DNA from: Lota lota
Taxonomy: Eukaryota; Chordata; Actinopteri; Gadiformes; Lotidae
DNA: 64,000 nucleotides
Assembly: GCA_026745465.1 (NCBI GenBank)
Contig: JACYXH010000319.1
Location: 2,586,501 to 2,650,500 of the forward strand
Reading direction: 5' to 3'
Each line of letters starts with the position of its first letter. Position 1 is the first letter of the stretch. Below, one piece after another: positions 47,031 through 59,688 of this stretch. The translations under genes and the position numbers were made by a program. The notes under the pieces are model-generated. The model ran no database searches. It saw only the letters and a program-made list of their open reading frames with translations, and was not told the origin of the DNA.

Positions 47031-48129
47031 TTGTGTCTGTTTGAATGTGTACGTCACAGTTGATCAACAAAGTAAAAATATATAGTATTTTCGACTTTCG
47101 ATTTTCTTGACTATAATTGCTTTTTCAAATTATTAAATACAAATGAAGAAACGTGTGGTTAGATCCATATTTTTTTATCAGAAATACCTAAAAATGCCTC
47201 AAATAAACTTTCCTCAGAAGCAAAGTTGACCGTCTTCTAAAGGCCTTCTTTGCACATTCAGGTCATCCCTGCGTTTACATTTGGGTCACAGCTGGGAAGA
47301 CTGCATCACATTACTCACCTTAAAAAAATTACTCACCTAAACCTCGTACATATAAGCCTGACTCCGAAGCTTCCGAAAATGGCCCATTTGTAGACACCTG
47401 ACTATCTTCTTATTTTATAAGTGAGGCCACTTTCGGGTACAATTCTCTCCACCGGGCTGGTCTTCACTGCAGTCAGTCAGCCCAGATGGCAGCAGACTAT
47501 TGCCATGCAAGCTAGCCTGTCTAATGCAAGGAGAAATCAGCCGAGTGTTACTGGCGACTGGGAGGAACTTCTAATTGAGTCTGGAGTGAATTCGTTTTTA
47601 TGTTTTGTCCGTGTTTATCGCTGCCTTGTGAATCGGCGCAAAATGTGCCCCGGAGACAACGCTGGAGTTAGGGCTAGAGGCTAGATAGCAAAAGTAAGGG
47701 TGATTTTGATTATGATGATGATCTTCCTATCCCCTGGCTGAGACCACCATAGGGCTCCTTGGTATTTAACACTTTATACACACTTATTAATTGCGTGTGA
47801 GCGATCACAGAGGAAATATATGGCGGTCCTCTTGGGTACTACTACCCCACCACGAGTACCTCATAAGTCATTTTGGGGGTGTTTTTCGGAGACAGATTGA
47901 TGGTGCTCATGCTCAGACCAGAGAATAACACGCAGAAAAGCTAGGCTCTGGGAAGATATCTCTTCAGTTTTCCTAAAAAAATATCCTGCAACCCCTCGCT
48001 CCCCGTCCATCTTACCTCAGCAGACGTTATCAGGTAATTAAGGTGGTGAATGGATCTTTAATGACCCTCGCACCAACCTTGTTTAAAGGAAGTAGAATTA
48101 AAGATGCTATCTGGACAAGATGTAATAAT
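47031..48129. other. single-copy DNA, no gene seen
   Basis: A 12-bp inverted pair (47373-47384 and 47425-47436, one mismatch) frames a 40-bp loop. A + frame at 47421-47684 is without known domain. Confidence 0.5.
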
Positions 48130-48245
48130 ACTAGGTGGAGGTGGGGTAGGAGTTGGAGGAGGTGGAGGGGGAGGAGGAGGAGAAGTAGGAGGAGGAGGAG
48201 GAGGAGGAGGAGGGGAAGGAGGAGGAGGAGGGGAAGGAGGTGCAA
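48130..48245. repeat. (GGA)n purine tract
   Basis: GGA/GGT/GAA units over about 115 bp. Confidence 0.95.
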
Positions 48246-48341
48246 AGAGGGGAGAGAAAACCTGAGCATCAGTGTCATCATTGTGCTGAGCAGGCAACTC
48301 ATTATGCACTAAGAGTTCCCCTTAAGCAAAGTTTAATATCC

Positions 48342-48450
48342 ACACACACGCGCACGCACATGCACACACACACACACACACCCATACACAGACAGTACTA
48401 AGGTACTATATATATATATACAAGCTAGACAGTAACTTAGTACTGTCTGT
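48342..48450. repeat. (CA)n plus hairpin with (TA)n loop
   Basis: CA/CG/CATG units to about 48380, then arms 48388-48407 and 48431-48450 (ACAGACAGTACTAAGGTACT against its reverse complement, one mismatch) enclosing a TA-rich loop of 23 nt. Confidence 0.88.
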
Positions 48451-49045
48451 CTATGTGTGTAAATAATCTTTTTACAGTTCTGTTAATTGTGATTTTATCA
48501 TTAACCATTAACATGCATTGAAAACATTTCTTTACTCAGATGCAACGCTGTAGTTGGAAGTAAGAAACTTGGCATTCCGAAAAATGAAACGAGCAAAAAT
48601 AAATGTAAAGAAATTAGTGTAAATTGTTTGTCTGTCATTGGCTTTTTAATTATAAAATGCCACCAATCTTATAAGTCATATTTACCTATTCAAGCAGGAT
48701 TTCCTAAACAGATTCCCATTATTGGATTTAAATGAGCGAATCAAGGCCTCAGAGGGGACAGTTTTTCTCTGTGTCTGTGTGTCTGTGTGTATGTGTGTGT
48801 GGATATTATTGCTCTGTCTAGCGATTAGTTCAAGTGTTGACTGAACGGAAATATTACAGGTTACAGTGATGAAAAAGTAAACAATCTATTAAATGTAAAA
48901 TCAAAGATGGATCAGTGTATCTGAGGTATTGGTGTTCATTCGATTATAATTACAGAAGTAAACACGGCTAAAAGTTCTCTATTTAAATAACATTTTTCTA
49001 ATTAAAGCAAGGATATTTAGCATTGGTAATTATCTGCTTCCCCAG
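48451..49045. other. single-copy AT-rich DNA
   Basis: Short TGTC/TG run near 48775. Nothing else recognised before the exon candidate. Confidence 0.5.
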
Positions 49046-49117
49046 ATGAGAGAGAGAAATGACACTCATTATGCTTCTAGAATGGGAATGATCAAGTCTG
49101 CCACAACATTTTCACTG
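49046..49117 (+). CDS. candidate internal coding exon, 24 codons (weak)
   Basis: Preceded by an acceptor-like ATCTGCTTCCCCAG and followed by a donor-like CACTG|GTGAGTTG. The 72 nt are open in one frame only (phase 0 at both ends), starting MRERNDTHYASRMG. A symmetrical exon of this kind is a common cassette form. I do not recognise the peptide, and such acceptor/donor sandwiches arise by chance about once in several tens of kb. Could belong to the same transcript as 51243-51311, which is phase-compatible and on the same strand. Confidence 0.2.
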
Positions 49118-49891
49118 GTGAGTTGTATATGGTCAGAAATATACACAGGTAAACAGAATATAAAAATCACACGTATTGGTGTTTATTTGTATTATTCTCT
49201 ATTTAAATGTAAGGAGGATTTTGATGAGGAAAAACTCATTCATTCTACCTCTCTAAAGATTGAGAGACACTTACAGTAGATATAAAACAGTAACATTGGA
49301 TGTATTTTGTTCAGTATGCCTCCTTTCACTTACCTGTGCTCTGGCCCTGGATCTGCGATCCCCACTGACTCATCTTCTGAGAAAATTTTCTATAAAATTT
49401 TCAAAAATGGTCTGCACAAGCCAAGGCAGAGAGCAATCCTGAGAAAAACACAGAAAGATAAGCACTATTTATGGCGGAAAAAAACAAAATGCCCAATGAG
49501 CATTCGACTCAAGTGTCCGCTCTAGTCAGTAGAATATCATTTTTAAATTATCAGTCCCCTCTGCGTCTTCAATACGGTAGCGCTATTGGGATGGCTCTGT
49601 GTTCACCCTGCATCAAATACGCTCCTGTGAGACAGACAAGGAGCTTGTTGGTTTTTGGGAGGTATTTGTACTCTGTGCTACTCTGTACTCGGTACTCTGT
49701 GCTACTTCTAATTTCTTTTTTTTAAATCAGAATCACAGGCAGTTTATCGCCTCCTCCAGAGATGCCTGCGGAGGACCATTGCCTGAACATTAATTAGACA
49801 ATTAAAAAGTAATCTGTGAACCAGGTTATGTCATGCTAACCACTGGCGCCTAGAGAGGAGGGGGCACCCAATGTAAATACTCCAGTATATT
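49118..49891. other. single-copy DNA, no gene seen
   Basis: A minus-strand acceptor/donor sandwich near 49334-49377 competes with the + candidate above; neither is confirmed. A tandem TACTCTGTGCTACTC-type repeat occurs near 49665-49710. Confidence 0.45.
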
Positions 49892-49946
49892 TCCCTCTCT
49901 CTCTTTCTCTCTCACTTCCTCCCTCTTTCATCCATCTATCTATATT

Positions 49947-49986
<40 letters not shown>
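49892..49986. repeat. (CT)n then (CA)n tract
   Basis: CT-rich to about 49940, then 19 CA units. Confidence 0.95.
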
Positions 49987-49990
<4 letters not shown>

Positions 49991-50386
49991 TGGCATAATA
50001 ATACTCAAACAATAGCCTCTGTACACCCACATGCAATAATACAAGCCAGCCAAGTAATTCCCACATGCTTCATGAATCTTTTAACAACATATTTGGCTGT
50101 GTCATCAGCGTCATTTTCAATTGTATGATACATATGCTTCCTCAGTGGGAGATCACAGGTGCCTACTTACCCAAATCTACAGCAGATTTCATAACCTGTT
50201 GTTTTACTCAACACCCAGGGGGGGAATCATAATGTTGGCAATGAATACCTTAAAATAAATGTGCTGACAGCTGCAGCAATGTCTCACCCACAAATCTTAC
50301 CACCAACTTACCCTCCCGTCTCTTTTGCAAAACAGTCTCTTCTCCCCCCCTGGTTCTGCTAATTCCCTCTTGTGTTCATCCCCCGC
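49987..50386. other. single-copy DNA, no gene seen
   Basis: Two minus-strand donor-like sites (at about 50170 and 50308) have no convincing exon attached. Confidence 0.5.
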
Positions 50387-50551
50387 CACACACACACACA
50401 TACGCGGACAGACACAGACAATAACACATGCAGAGACAGAACTGTGGACACACACACACACACACAAACACACATGCACACACACACACACAGACACACA
50501 CCCTTACACAAGCACACACACACACACACACACTAACACCCACCCGCACAC

Positions 50552-50587
<36 letters not shown>

Positions 50588-50588
50588 G
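50387..50588. repeat. interrupted (CA)n, 200 bp
   Basis: CA blocks broken by GCGG, GACAGAC, AAA, CCC and CATA. Confidence 0.95.
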
Positions 50589-50859
50589 TAAGGAAGCACT
50601 CAAATTATAAGTCTGCCAGACTCCTGGGGCAGCAAGGGTATTTATGCGCTGGGCCGTGGTATTGGCAGTGTCTCACTTTCATTTTGTAGATCTACTGCGT
50701 CTTCCTGTGACTTCCTATTTTGTGCCAGGCTGACCAACCACCACCGTGGCATTACACACGACTGCCCCTGGCTCCCGCACGAACAGAAAGATACAACAGA
50801 AAGAAAGAAGAGGAATAACCCACACAGAAAGAGATGGTGCAAAAGTCAGTGAGTGGGAG

Positions 50860-51190
50860 AGAGGAGAGAGAGAGAGAGAGAAGAAGAGGGAGAGAAGGAG
50901 AGAGAGTGGGAGAAAATGGGAGAGGGAGAGAGAGGGAGATGGAGGGGACGAGAGGGAGAGGGAGAGAGGAAGGGAGCAAGGGAGCAAGGGAGAGCGCTAG
51001 GGAGAGGGAGAGAGAGAGAGAGGGAGAGAGTAAAGGAGAGAGCTACGGAGAGGGAGAGAGAGGGTGAGCGTAAAGGTGAGAGCAAGGGAGAGGGAGAGAG
51101 AAAGGGAGAGAGCTAGAGAGAGGGAAAGAGAGAGAGGGGAGATAGTTAGGGAGAGAGAGAGAGGGAGAGAGAGAGGGAGAGAGAGGGATC
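50860..51190. repeat. homopurine (GA/GGGAGA) tract, 330 bp
   Basis: Almost only G and A with sparse T/C. GAGAGGGAGAGAGAG-type units with AGCAAGGG and AGAGCTA variants. Long frames on both strands are artefacts. Confidence 0.95.
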
Positions 51191-51242
51191 AAAAGAGACA
51201 CGGGGAAGAGTGTTATTGACACGCAGCGCTCCTCTCCTGCAG

Positions 51243-51311
51243 CCCACGGAGGAGGATCTCATTGAACCACACTGCTTTTTCAATGAGAACTCCTTCAATG
51301 CTGTCTATTGA
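51243..51311 (+). CDS. candidate terminal coding exon, 22 codons plus stop (weak)
   Basis: A strong acceptor-like GCTCCTCTCCTGCAG is followed directly by an open frame with a non-repetitive, acidic-then-aromatic peptide (starts PTEEDLIEPH, ends NSFNAVY) and a TGA stop at 51309-51311. The segment is balanced in composition although it sits between purine tracts. The minus strand is open too, and an inverted pair CTCATTGAA/TTCAATGAG lies inside, so a conserved noncoding element is an alternative. I do not recognise the protein. Confidence 0.22.
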   Translation, partial: PTEEDLIEPHCFFNENSFNAVY

Positions 51312-52884
51312 TCCCCCCTCGGTGGGTGGAAACCGCAAAGCCAAAGATGGTGGAGGAGAGGGTGGGAAGAGAAATGAGGCAGAGTGAGGAGAGAGAAAGA
51401 TAGTTTGAGGTGGAGAGTGAGGGAGAGAGAGAAAGAGAGAGAGAGAGATGTCTGTTGTGATACAGAAGAAAGGGAACACGTTAGGAAGACCTTCACTGCT
51501 GCCGATCAATGATTTAAATAGTGGCAAGGCCCTGCTCATTGAATCTGCAGTCAGTAAGATATAAAGATGTGATGATACGGAAAATAGAGCAGAGAAGCGG
51601 GTGGGGTAGTTGGGTGGGGTAGTGGCTGGTTGCATCCGACCGGCAACATCTCCTCAAGTAGGTCATGCAGTCTAGAAAAACCCCACCATTGACAACAGTT
51701 AACAAAAATAAAACAGGGGATTTCTCAAATTGGGAGTCTGGCTGGCTTTCTGAATTGATGTTGGAAAATGAAAAAAAAATCCAATGTCTGCTGAGTTTTC
51801 TTTTTTTCATTAATTATTATTAGAATGATGCATACAATGACAATATTAAGGAAAAAGTAAACATAGGCTTGATGCATTTCTTTTGTAAATACATTCCATC
51901 ACATTCATGAAAATAAAGCTAAATAAACCAAAAAGGCCTATATTGTAAATAAATTGTGTGAGATTGGCTTTTCCTGTAGTCTACTAAAGATAATGTATAC
52001 GGTTGGAAGTCAGGAGTATGCAAATCAACTAATATTCCTTATCCTTTATACGTATCTTCATTAACATATTTTATTAACAAGCCTGTATTTGCAGCGCATC
52101 CTTGTACAGGATTGTATGATAAATACGTTTTATCTAAGGCGAGGACTATGTCGTCAGACAATGTTTTTGTTAAAGTATGCTATAAATTCCTTCATTATGT
52201 TTACCTTTATGAGTCGTGGTTCGTTATACTGCACGAGCAAGGCCATCTTTTCTTCTATTTTCTGAATCCAAACTAAGTCAAAGGATGTAAGGAATTACAC
52301 AACAGCAAACAAGGTTATGCATGGTTTGGTTGTGTGAGGATTCTGCCTTCACCTCTCTAGGGGCGCTGCAAAGGCATACGCTTCTTGCCCTCAAGAGCCA
52401 CCGTTTGACTTTAGTCCAGAGAATCCCTGCGTTCAACTGGTGAACGCTTTCACCACAGCCAACACGCCAACGGCACAATCAAAATGTGCTCCCACTTCAG
52501 AGTTCATCTGTTTTGCATTTAGTGTTCATGAACGGCGCCACTAAGCTTGTAGAAGGTATAGATTTCCACTATAAAGCAACAGAAAGTTGACAGAGATGAA
52601 CGAGCGACGCTAAAGGACAGGGGCCTCAGGGCTGGCCCAGGGTCTCCTGAGGCCTGCACCTAGCAGACATACACTGCCCCCACCACCCGCACCCCATGTC
52701 CATCTCCAACCTCCACTCCACTCACATGCGAGCCAGCCCAGCTGTAGAGACCTTGGAGGGGGTCCACGCTGAGCCCGGCGTGGGATGACATCACCACGTG
52801 TGAGGGTCACAGCAATGGCTGATGGATGACTCCCATGGGATGCTCCATGGTTACTATTGTCTTTGGGGAGGAACGTAATGGAAG
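51312..52884. other. single-copy DNA, no gene seen
   Basis: A GA-rich stretch to about 51450, then AT-rich DNA. The 51840-52270 stretch is repeat-free and AT-rich. Confidence 0.5.
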
Positions 52885-52985
52885 ACACACACGCACACAC
52901 ACACACACACATACGCACACGCACCCACAAAAAAACACTTGTACGCACACATACATGTGCGCATGCACACACACACACACACAAA
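52885..52985. repeat. interrupted (CA)n
   Basis: CA blocks with CGCACC, AAAAAA and GTACGC interruptions. Confidence 0.94.
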
Positions 52986-53879
52986 GACCCGATTACATAT
53001 ATACATACAGTCACACATAGACATGGTGATGGGTTCAGTGTGTACAGTTGGACTATGACCTTGTCCATGGCCTAACACTTAAATGGTCATGTTCCAGATG
53101 GCTAGTTCCTCAAGGGGGGAGGAAAAACAGGAAAAAAGGAGGAGGGGTGGGGGTGGTGGAGTTATATTATGATTAAACACTCAGATTGTCCCCTGATAGA
53201 TTGGACAAAAGTCCCCTAATCGCTCTTGGTGTCATGTGGGTGACCTCCCAGGACACAGCGCACAGATTCATCACCACACCCTGCTCTCGTCTCATTTACC
53301 ACGACCGTGTCGCGCTTCTCCCAGCATGCACTGCACCTATAGAAACAATAGCACCTATAGACCAGCCCCCTCCCCCATCCCATATGATTCATTCTTCCGA
53401 TTAGGCTTCTAAATCCTCAACTCAGATGATTATCAAATGAAAACATGATCAGTAAATGTACTTTATTTTTTATTTTATCTTTAACCTATAAACTATTTAT
53501 ACCACTTATACTTTGTGCACATTACAGCATGTCATTTAGCAGTGGTGTGGTGGTAATGTATGTAATTAAAGTCAGGAAAAGTTGAGCAGACTCAATTTCA
53601 CAAATTAGAAATCACATCAAAAGCGGGGGCATAAGCATAGGTTGCACTTGCAGGAAACCATTCTCTCATCCTACATGTGTCCATGCACCAGCAATCCCAT
53701 GAATCTGTGTGCGCCGTGCTGGAGTCACGGTTGGCCTGCCCCGTGCTCAATGTATCAACTGCTGTGTGTTGTGTTGCGTGACTGCTTCCTGTGTGTCATT
53801 CATCAGAAGGGTAGAATGGCTTCACTTTAAAATTATATTTTCACTAAGTCACAATTTCATTCCAGTCTTCCAAGAGAAA
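52986..53879. other. single-copy DNA, no gene seen
   Basis: Contains a local duplication (AGCACCTATAGA / TGCACCTATAGA near 53330-53360). Confidence 0.5.
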
Positions 53880-53962
53880 GACACACAGACACGAGCACAC
53901 ACACAGGCGCGCATGCACGCTGGCAGGTGTGTGTGCACACACACACACACACACACACACAG
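53880..53962. repeat. interrupted (CA)n
   Basis: CA with GA, GCGCG and GGCAGG interruptions, then 13 pure units. Confidence 0.94.
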
Positions 53963-54994
53963 CTATGGATTCCACTTGGGACTCCTCTGTCACGGTACAG
54001 CTTGAATCATTTTTTTGTGATTTTGGCCTGAGAAACCAGAAAACACTGAATTAATGTCCTCCGCTTTTGTGGTAAGAAATAGAGAAAAACCTTGGGAATG
54101 TGTCATTTAAGATGCATAGAAATCCAAAGGTGCTTAGAAACATTGTTCAGGTTGTTATGAATCGAAAATGCTGGGGCTGTGTTTCGTATTACTGTATTAT
54201 TCAAACATCAGAATGATGACACCATGTGATGGAACAACTAGAGTTATATAAAGAAAGCCATGCTGTGCTTATGTGTTGATTTTGATGTATTCATGTGTGT
54301 CTGTGTTTGAAATGGTGTGTAGTATCTGCCAAAGATGCCATAGTCTTCTTTTTTTGCGACAATGCTAAAAGGTAATGAGATTGGAGTCTAAATAATAATG
54401 GCCCGTTTCTACGACGGATTACATCACACAATGCCAGGCTTTCACACCATACCCGATTAGTGTTACAAATTTAACACTTGTTAGAGGTTTTACATTCTGC
54501 GTCCGGGAAATGATTTGTCAGTAGTATCATGCTAGGCACACAGACTTCTTGAAGCATAACATGTCCTCCGATTATTTCAGTTACTGTTTTGCTTTTTCAA
54601 TTATAGATAACTTGATACATTGTTCCCTGTCTGCCCCGTCTATGATTTGCTAATACATATGTATGTTTTGTGACAAACAATTTTATGGGCTTTATTTTTC
54701 CGAAATAAATAATCTTTCATACCAGTGTTAATGTGCAAGTAAATCCAACTGCTTAGTGAAGTACTTAACCCTTTAATGTAACTCAACTCTTTGCTCAAGT
54801 TTTGATTTATTGACCATTTCAAACATACCGCCAAATACAGTAAATATAAAACTATGCCAAGCACAGTATTGATTTAAATGGCTGTAATTCAGCAATTTAT
54901 GTAACAGCTATTTCAAATGTAGCTATTCCAATTAAATTAACGAGAATCCATCTGAGGTTAACCCGACATGTGGATTAGTTGGACCTTAAAGGCA
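53963..54994. other. single-copy AT-rich DNA, candidate conserved noncoding stretch
   Basis: No repeats. 54870-54960 (GGCTGTAATTCAGCAATTTA) has the look of a vertebrate conserved element; no alignment available. Confidence 0.4.
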
Positions 54995-55017
54995 GGGGGG
55001 GGGGGGGGGGGGGGGGG
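54995..55017. repeat. poly-G tract
   Basis: Twenty-three consecutive G. Confidence 0.95.
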
Positions 55018-56312
55018 AGGAGGAGGGAGCAGACAAAAAGAATTGAGTACTTTCCACAAGCAGATCATCAATCATGACCACATGCATCCACTGGAACTAT
55101 CGGTATCTGTGGCTCGGGTGAAGCCACAAGCCTGCTGAAATAGCGAGGCTCTGTACATTACTTTGACTTATTCATGTGTAATCCAAAGCATACCGTCCCG
55201 TTTCCCTCATCTATCTTCCACTGACCTCTGAGACTTGAAATCAATAAGCGATTGTCTGGAGGTCTATCTGTCTGCATTCGCCCAGCCCCAAGTCTGCATC
55301 ATCAATGCCATTTTACAGTACGCTGTGTGGACTTCCCTTTGCCTAATCAATATTGTCACGTACACTAATTGACAGAGAATGGATCTGTTGTGCGCTTTCA
55401 TGGCCGTTTAAAGAACCCCGTTACCACGGCGGCACGATGTGCTCGAGCGTTTACATGCGTGTTCCATCCTTTTATTGAGATGAACCATTGCCACCAAAGG
55501 CCCATCCAGAGCCATTGGCATTCTTGTGCTTCATCATTAACAACCTGCTACGACTTTGCCTCATTAGCCCAAAAAGAGTACGAGTAACATTATGTTTTAT
55601 GCTGTGTTATATTCACCATGCCGACACATTGTCAATAGCCTCAATTGTTAGCGAATAGGCTCATTCTTTCCGTCCGCTTGATTTGATGACGGTGAAACGG
55701 TGAGCCCAGCAGAGGAGCTGGCAAACGCACTACCATCTCTGATGATGTCATGCGGCCACAATGAGCGCCAATGTTTCAACCGCTTTTACTGTCATCGGAC
55801 CCGTTTACCAGGTCATCCTTGGGAACAGGTGGCTCATGGTATTTCACAAAGCCAAGATCACAAAGACTGTCTTTTTTTAGTCTTTTTTTCCTAAAGTCTG
55901 TTCTTCCGGAAGAATCTTCCAGTCAAGAGCAGCACAGGCCCTGTGAATGCAGGCTTGTTGTTGTCAGTTGGATATGCTCTGTCGGCTTGTGGTCTCATGA
56001 TCGCTAATGAGCCACAGCTGCTCCGTTTCTGAAGTTTAGCTAGCACTGCGGTGGCGCATGGCAGTGCGCATGGCAATCTCCCTGGACACGTCCACACTAC
56101 TGTGTGGATACTATTAAAAAAGAATATTGGATAATGAGCTGTTGTGGAGAACCTTCTGAGTCTTGTACTCGCTTCTTTGACTGTAAGATATTTATGCTTT
56201 CAGAAAAAGACACACTGCAAAAACGTTTTGCCATTTATTTTCAAGTAACCGAATATTTGGTATTTCCTTTGCTAAAATGATAGTTTCACATAATGTAGTT
56301 ATTTTGTAGTTA
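55018..56312. other. single-copy DNA, candidate conserved noncoding stretch
   Basis: 1.3 kb virtually without simple repeats and of balanced composition, which stands out here. Open frames exist but none is recognisable. Confidence 0.45.
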
Positions 56313-56347
56313 TACAGCCTGCAAAACAAAACGTTTTGCAGGCTGTA
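56313..56347. repeat. perfect 15-bp hairpin
   Basis: TACAGCCTGCAAAAC, a 5-nt loop AAAAC, and the exact reverse complement. A related mini-palindrome GCAAAAACGTTTTGC lies 85-100 bp upstream (near 56217), so the two may be parts of one element that begins ACACTGCAAAAA. Confidence 0.92.
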
Positions 56348-57789
56348 AAACACGAGGTGCACTGCACTGCCTTTTTGTTAAAGCCTAGAATAACGCAGAG
56401 CAGCACATTGTGCCTTTTTACTTTCACAGAGTAACCGTAAAATGTCTACCCTAAACATGCAATGGCGTTGGGGACTTTTTCTCGAGTTCACCGTTTTTTA
56501 TTCAAGGTACTCATGCCAGTAAAAAGTGAAGTGCCCAGCAAAGCAAAATCTTCGAGCAAAACTCTTGGTTCCCATTGACACTAATTACAAAATCGTCGCC
56601 CCCTGTTGTTTAAAACCGTTCAGTGTGATCGGGGCCTTGTGCACTCAGTCCCAGGTGACTTCATCCTATTGTGGCTTTAAGACACGTGAGGATAATGACT
56701 CTTTCTGTCTAACAGTTTTGTAAAGTATAGTATAATTATACCTCTCTCTTTTTGTTTTGCTCTTTGTGCTTTCATAAGCATTTATAAGCATCTGAGGCCT
56801 TCAACCAATCAGGATGCGCTATCAACAATAGGCTGCCTTAAGAAAGCCTCTATGCTACTTTTTCCATAGCTCTCCATGCTATAATGGGCTACTTTGGCAC
56901 GTTAGCATGACATATCTCTGGTGACCTCAATTCACCTTACCAGCAAGAGTCCAATGATGATCCGATTTTTGATGGGATGATTTTTCCTTTTGAATGTATG
57001 CCAGCAACATCAAATGGACTGCTTGTCTGTGGTCAGAAATCGCTGGGCCATTAAGGCAATTGTTGTTCATACATGAGACGGCTGTGCTGAGCAACACTGT
57101 CTTTGGTTCGGGGGAAAAGATGTCAAGGCAAAAATCCACCAGCTTGAGACTCCAAACACTCTTCTGAACCTATCCTTAACATGTAAAAATAAAAATAAAA
57201 TAAAAGAGCGATCAAATGAGAATAAACGACGGACACTAAAGTAAAAGTTGGACCAGGCCGGGGTTATGCATGCTAAGCACAAATGATCAAATAAGAAGTG
57301 GGATGAAATCAAATAAAAGTTTTTAAAGGGTCTTTAACTCCCCCCCCCCCCCCCGCCCTGCTTAACGGATGCGCTCCCTGCGGAATACATATGTGGCTGC
57401 AAAAAGGGAAGGAAGTGAAATAAATAATCAAAAGATGAATGGTGGGCTGAGCAGACAGCTGATGATCATGCTCATGATGAGAAGGAGGGGAGGTGAGCTC
57501 AGGTTGGCGGTGATGCTGTCAGCAGGACTGCAGGGTTAGGATGATTAAAACTGCCTTGTAGTCCCCTGTCAGCATGCACACATGAGAAGGCAGGCGCCCG
57601 CATACACACACACTGATATAATGACCACAACACACTTGCAAAAGACGCATCTGCACAGTGACACACATGTACGCATGCACACACTAAACACGTATTCATG
57701 CCCAACCATATACACAAAGGAACATGCACACGTGCACAGCATTGTCGTAAACCACCAACCACATAAAGTAAACATACCCTTGCATACAC
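56348..57789. other. single-copy DNA with poly-C
   Basis: A C run at about 57342-57356. Nothing else recognised. Confidence 0.5.
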
Positions 57790-57818
57790 TAACACACACA
57801 CACACACACACACACACT
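57790..57818. repeat. (CA)n microsatellite
   Basis: Short CA array following a CA-rich, CATG-interspersed stretch from 57600. Confidence 0.94.
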
Positions 57819-59688
57819 CTGACTTACTGGCATACAAAGCACATCCTTACCCCACGCAGGGACTTATGAACGAACAGCTTAAGTCCCTGTGATGTGCAGA
57901 ACACATGCGATTCTTCTCCCTTCAACTCAAATGGACCTTTGACCATTTCTGCATTTCCCTCCCTATAATTGTGTGCTAAGCTGTCTGTTACCTCCTCCGA
58001 ATCAAATCCCAAACCATGCTGTTTAAAAGACACCATCTCAGCGGCTTTTTCCTCAAATTGTCCAACTAACAGCAGCTTAGCATGACCGCTTAAGAAGTAG
58101 ACTGCTGTGGTCATAAGATAAAAATGTTGGATGTAATGATGATGCAACATGTTTTAGAATCCACACAAATACTCAATATTGTCCTGTCAAACCAACATGT
58201 ACTCACACCCTGGCTTTATGCAGCATGTATGAACACTATTCGTACACAACGGGCCTTCCCCCATGTCAGCTCCTCATCAACAAATCAACGAGCAGTGCAG
58301 GGAGCTCTAAGTCTGGATGGGCTACAACATGAGTCAACTGGACCAGCTATTGGAAAAGGACAGCCATAACATTTCAGCTTTCACGCCATTGCAAATGACT
58401 GCTTTTACAAGTAATATAAAACAAAGGGCAGTTCAGAAACATTTACTTAAACAAAAAAAGTATGTAAATGCATAGATATACATGCATGACTATAGAAAAT
58501 GTCTCGCTATTTCAAAAAAGGTAATAATAGAAATTGGACTTTACATATGGTAGTAAATGGTATGGATGATATCGGTGCTGGCAATGTTATTATTAAAACA
58601 AGGGGAGGGGCAAAGGGCAACAACTACTTCATTTAATAGGGATGGAATGTGCTTGCTCGGTTGAAAAAAGGTTGCTTTCAGGGTTGCCTTCACAGTGCAA
58701 CCCCTATTGCCCTACTGTAATTGTTAGATTGAAACATAAGTGATGAATTACATACATTATAAAATGTGGTGGGGTCTGAAAATATATAGTTTAGAGTGCT
58801 TTTTAAAAGCCCAATGTTATGCATACAAAATGTGACAGTATTATAGTATACACTAGTGCATATGCATGTACATTATGTATACACATATTAATATGACAAC
58901 TTTTATACAGTTGGATATTGATTGATATACATTGGTGGACATATACCAATTACACTGTATTAGAAGTCATGTTAGGACTGTTTAGCGTGATAATGGGTTA
59001 ATATAAAACTTTAATATGTTACATTAAGCTGGGGCGCTAATGCATAATTCATGCTAAGTGAATGTGAAATGAACTCACCTCTTCGTCTCCACGCAGAGGT
59101 CACTCAAGCGAGGTCACCGTCGTCCCGTACATGCTTAAAGAAAGTATAACGAGCTCAATGGAAGTTAATATGCAGGATGCTCTATTATGGTGTTATTATC
59201 TGCAATTGTGCATTTATCTGCCGTCAGAATATGGGGCACCTACACAATAATTAAAAATGAAATCAAGTGGGCTAGAATTATGTTACATTGTTTATTAAAT
59301 CTTATGTAGACACCTTTAACATGCTTATTTATCAATCTTTAATAGTTATTTTTGTCTAAACGTTAAAATGTCCATTGAAATTAAAATGTCCCCTTGAGCT
59401 ACATTGTGTAGAGACTCAGCAGGCCATTGGTTTATAACACAACTTCTCACATGTCCTGACTACCATAGTTATCACTTAAGTATTTGATAGCACAATCTGC
59501 CAATAAAGCAACAACAAGGACCACAATCAGTAGGTTGTAGAGGAGGGTGGAGAATAAAAGATAACCGGTGCTGTGTTGTGTGGAGAGATGGAGAGAGCTG
59601 AACGTGAAAAGCAGAGCACATGGGAAGATAAAAATGGAGGAAGCGGAGACAGAGAGACGGGGACATTTTGTGCAGCTGAGAAACATAT
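57819..59688. other. single-copy DNA, no gene seen
   Basis: A minus frame at 57824-58150 (108 codons) is non-repetitive and charged but unrecognised. 58840-58960 is TA-rich (GTATACAC, CATATGCATGTACAT). Confidence 0.45.

Noticed and set aside
49334-49377. Minus-strand exon between TTTTCTCAG and ACAG|GTAAGT
   Set aside because: Only 43 nt, open in two frames, and on the opposite strand to the better candidates nearby. Splice-site pairs like this arise by chance.
57824-58150. 108-codon non-repetitive minus frame
   Set aside because: Charged and plausible-looking but with no recognisable domain, no splice framing and no upstream promoter; kept only as a note.
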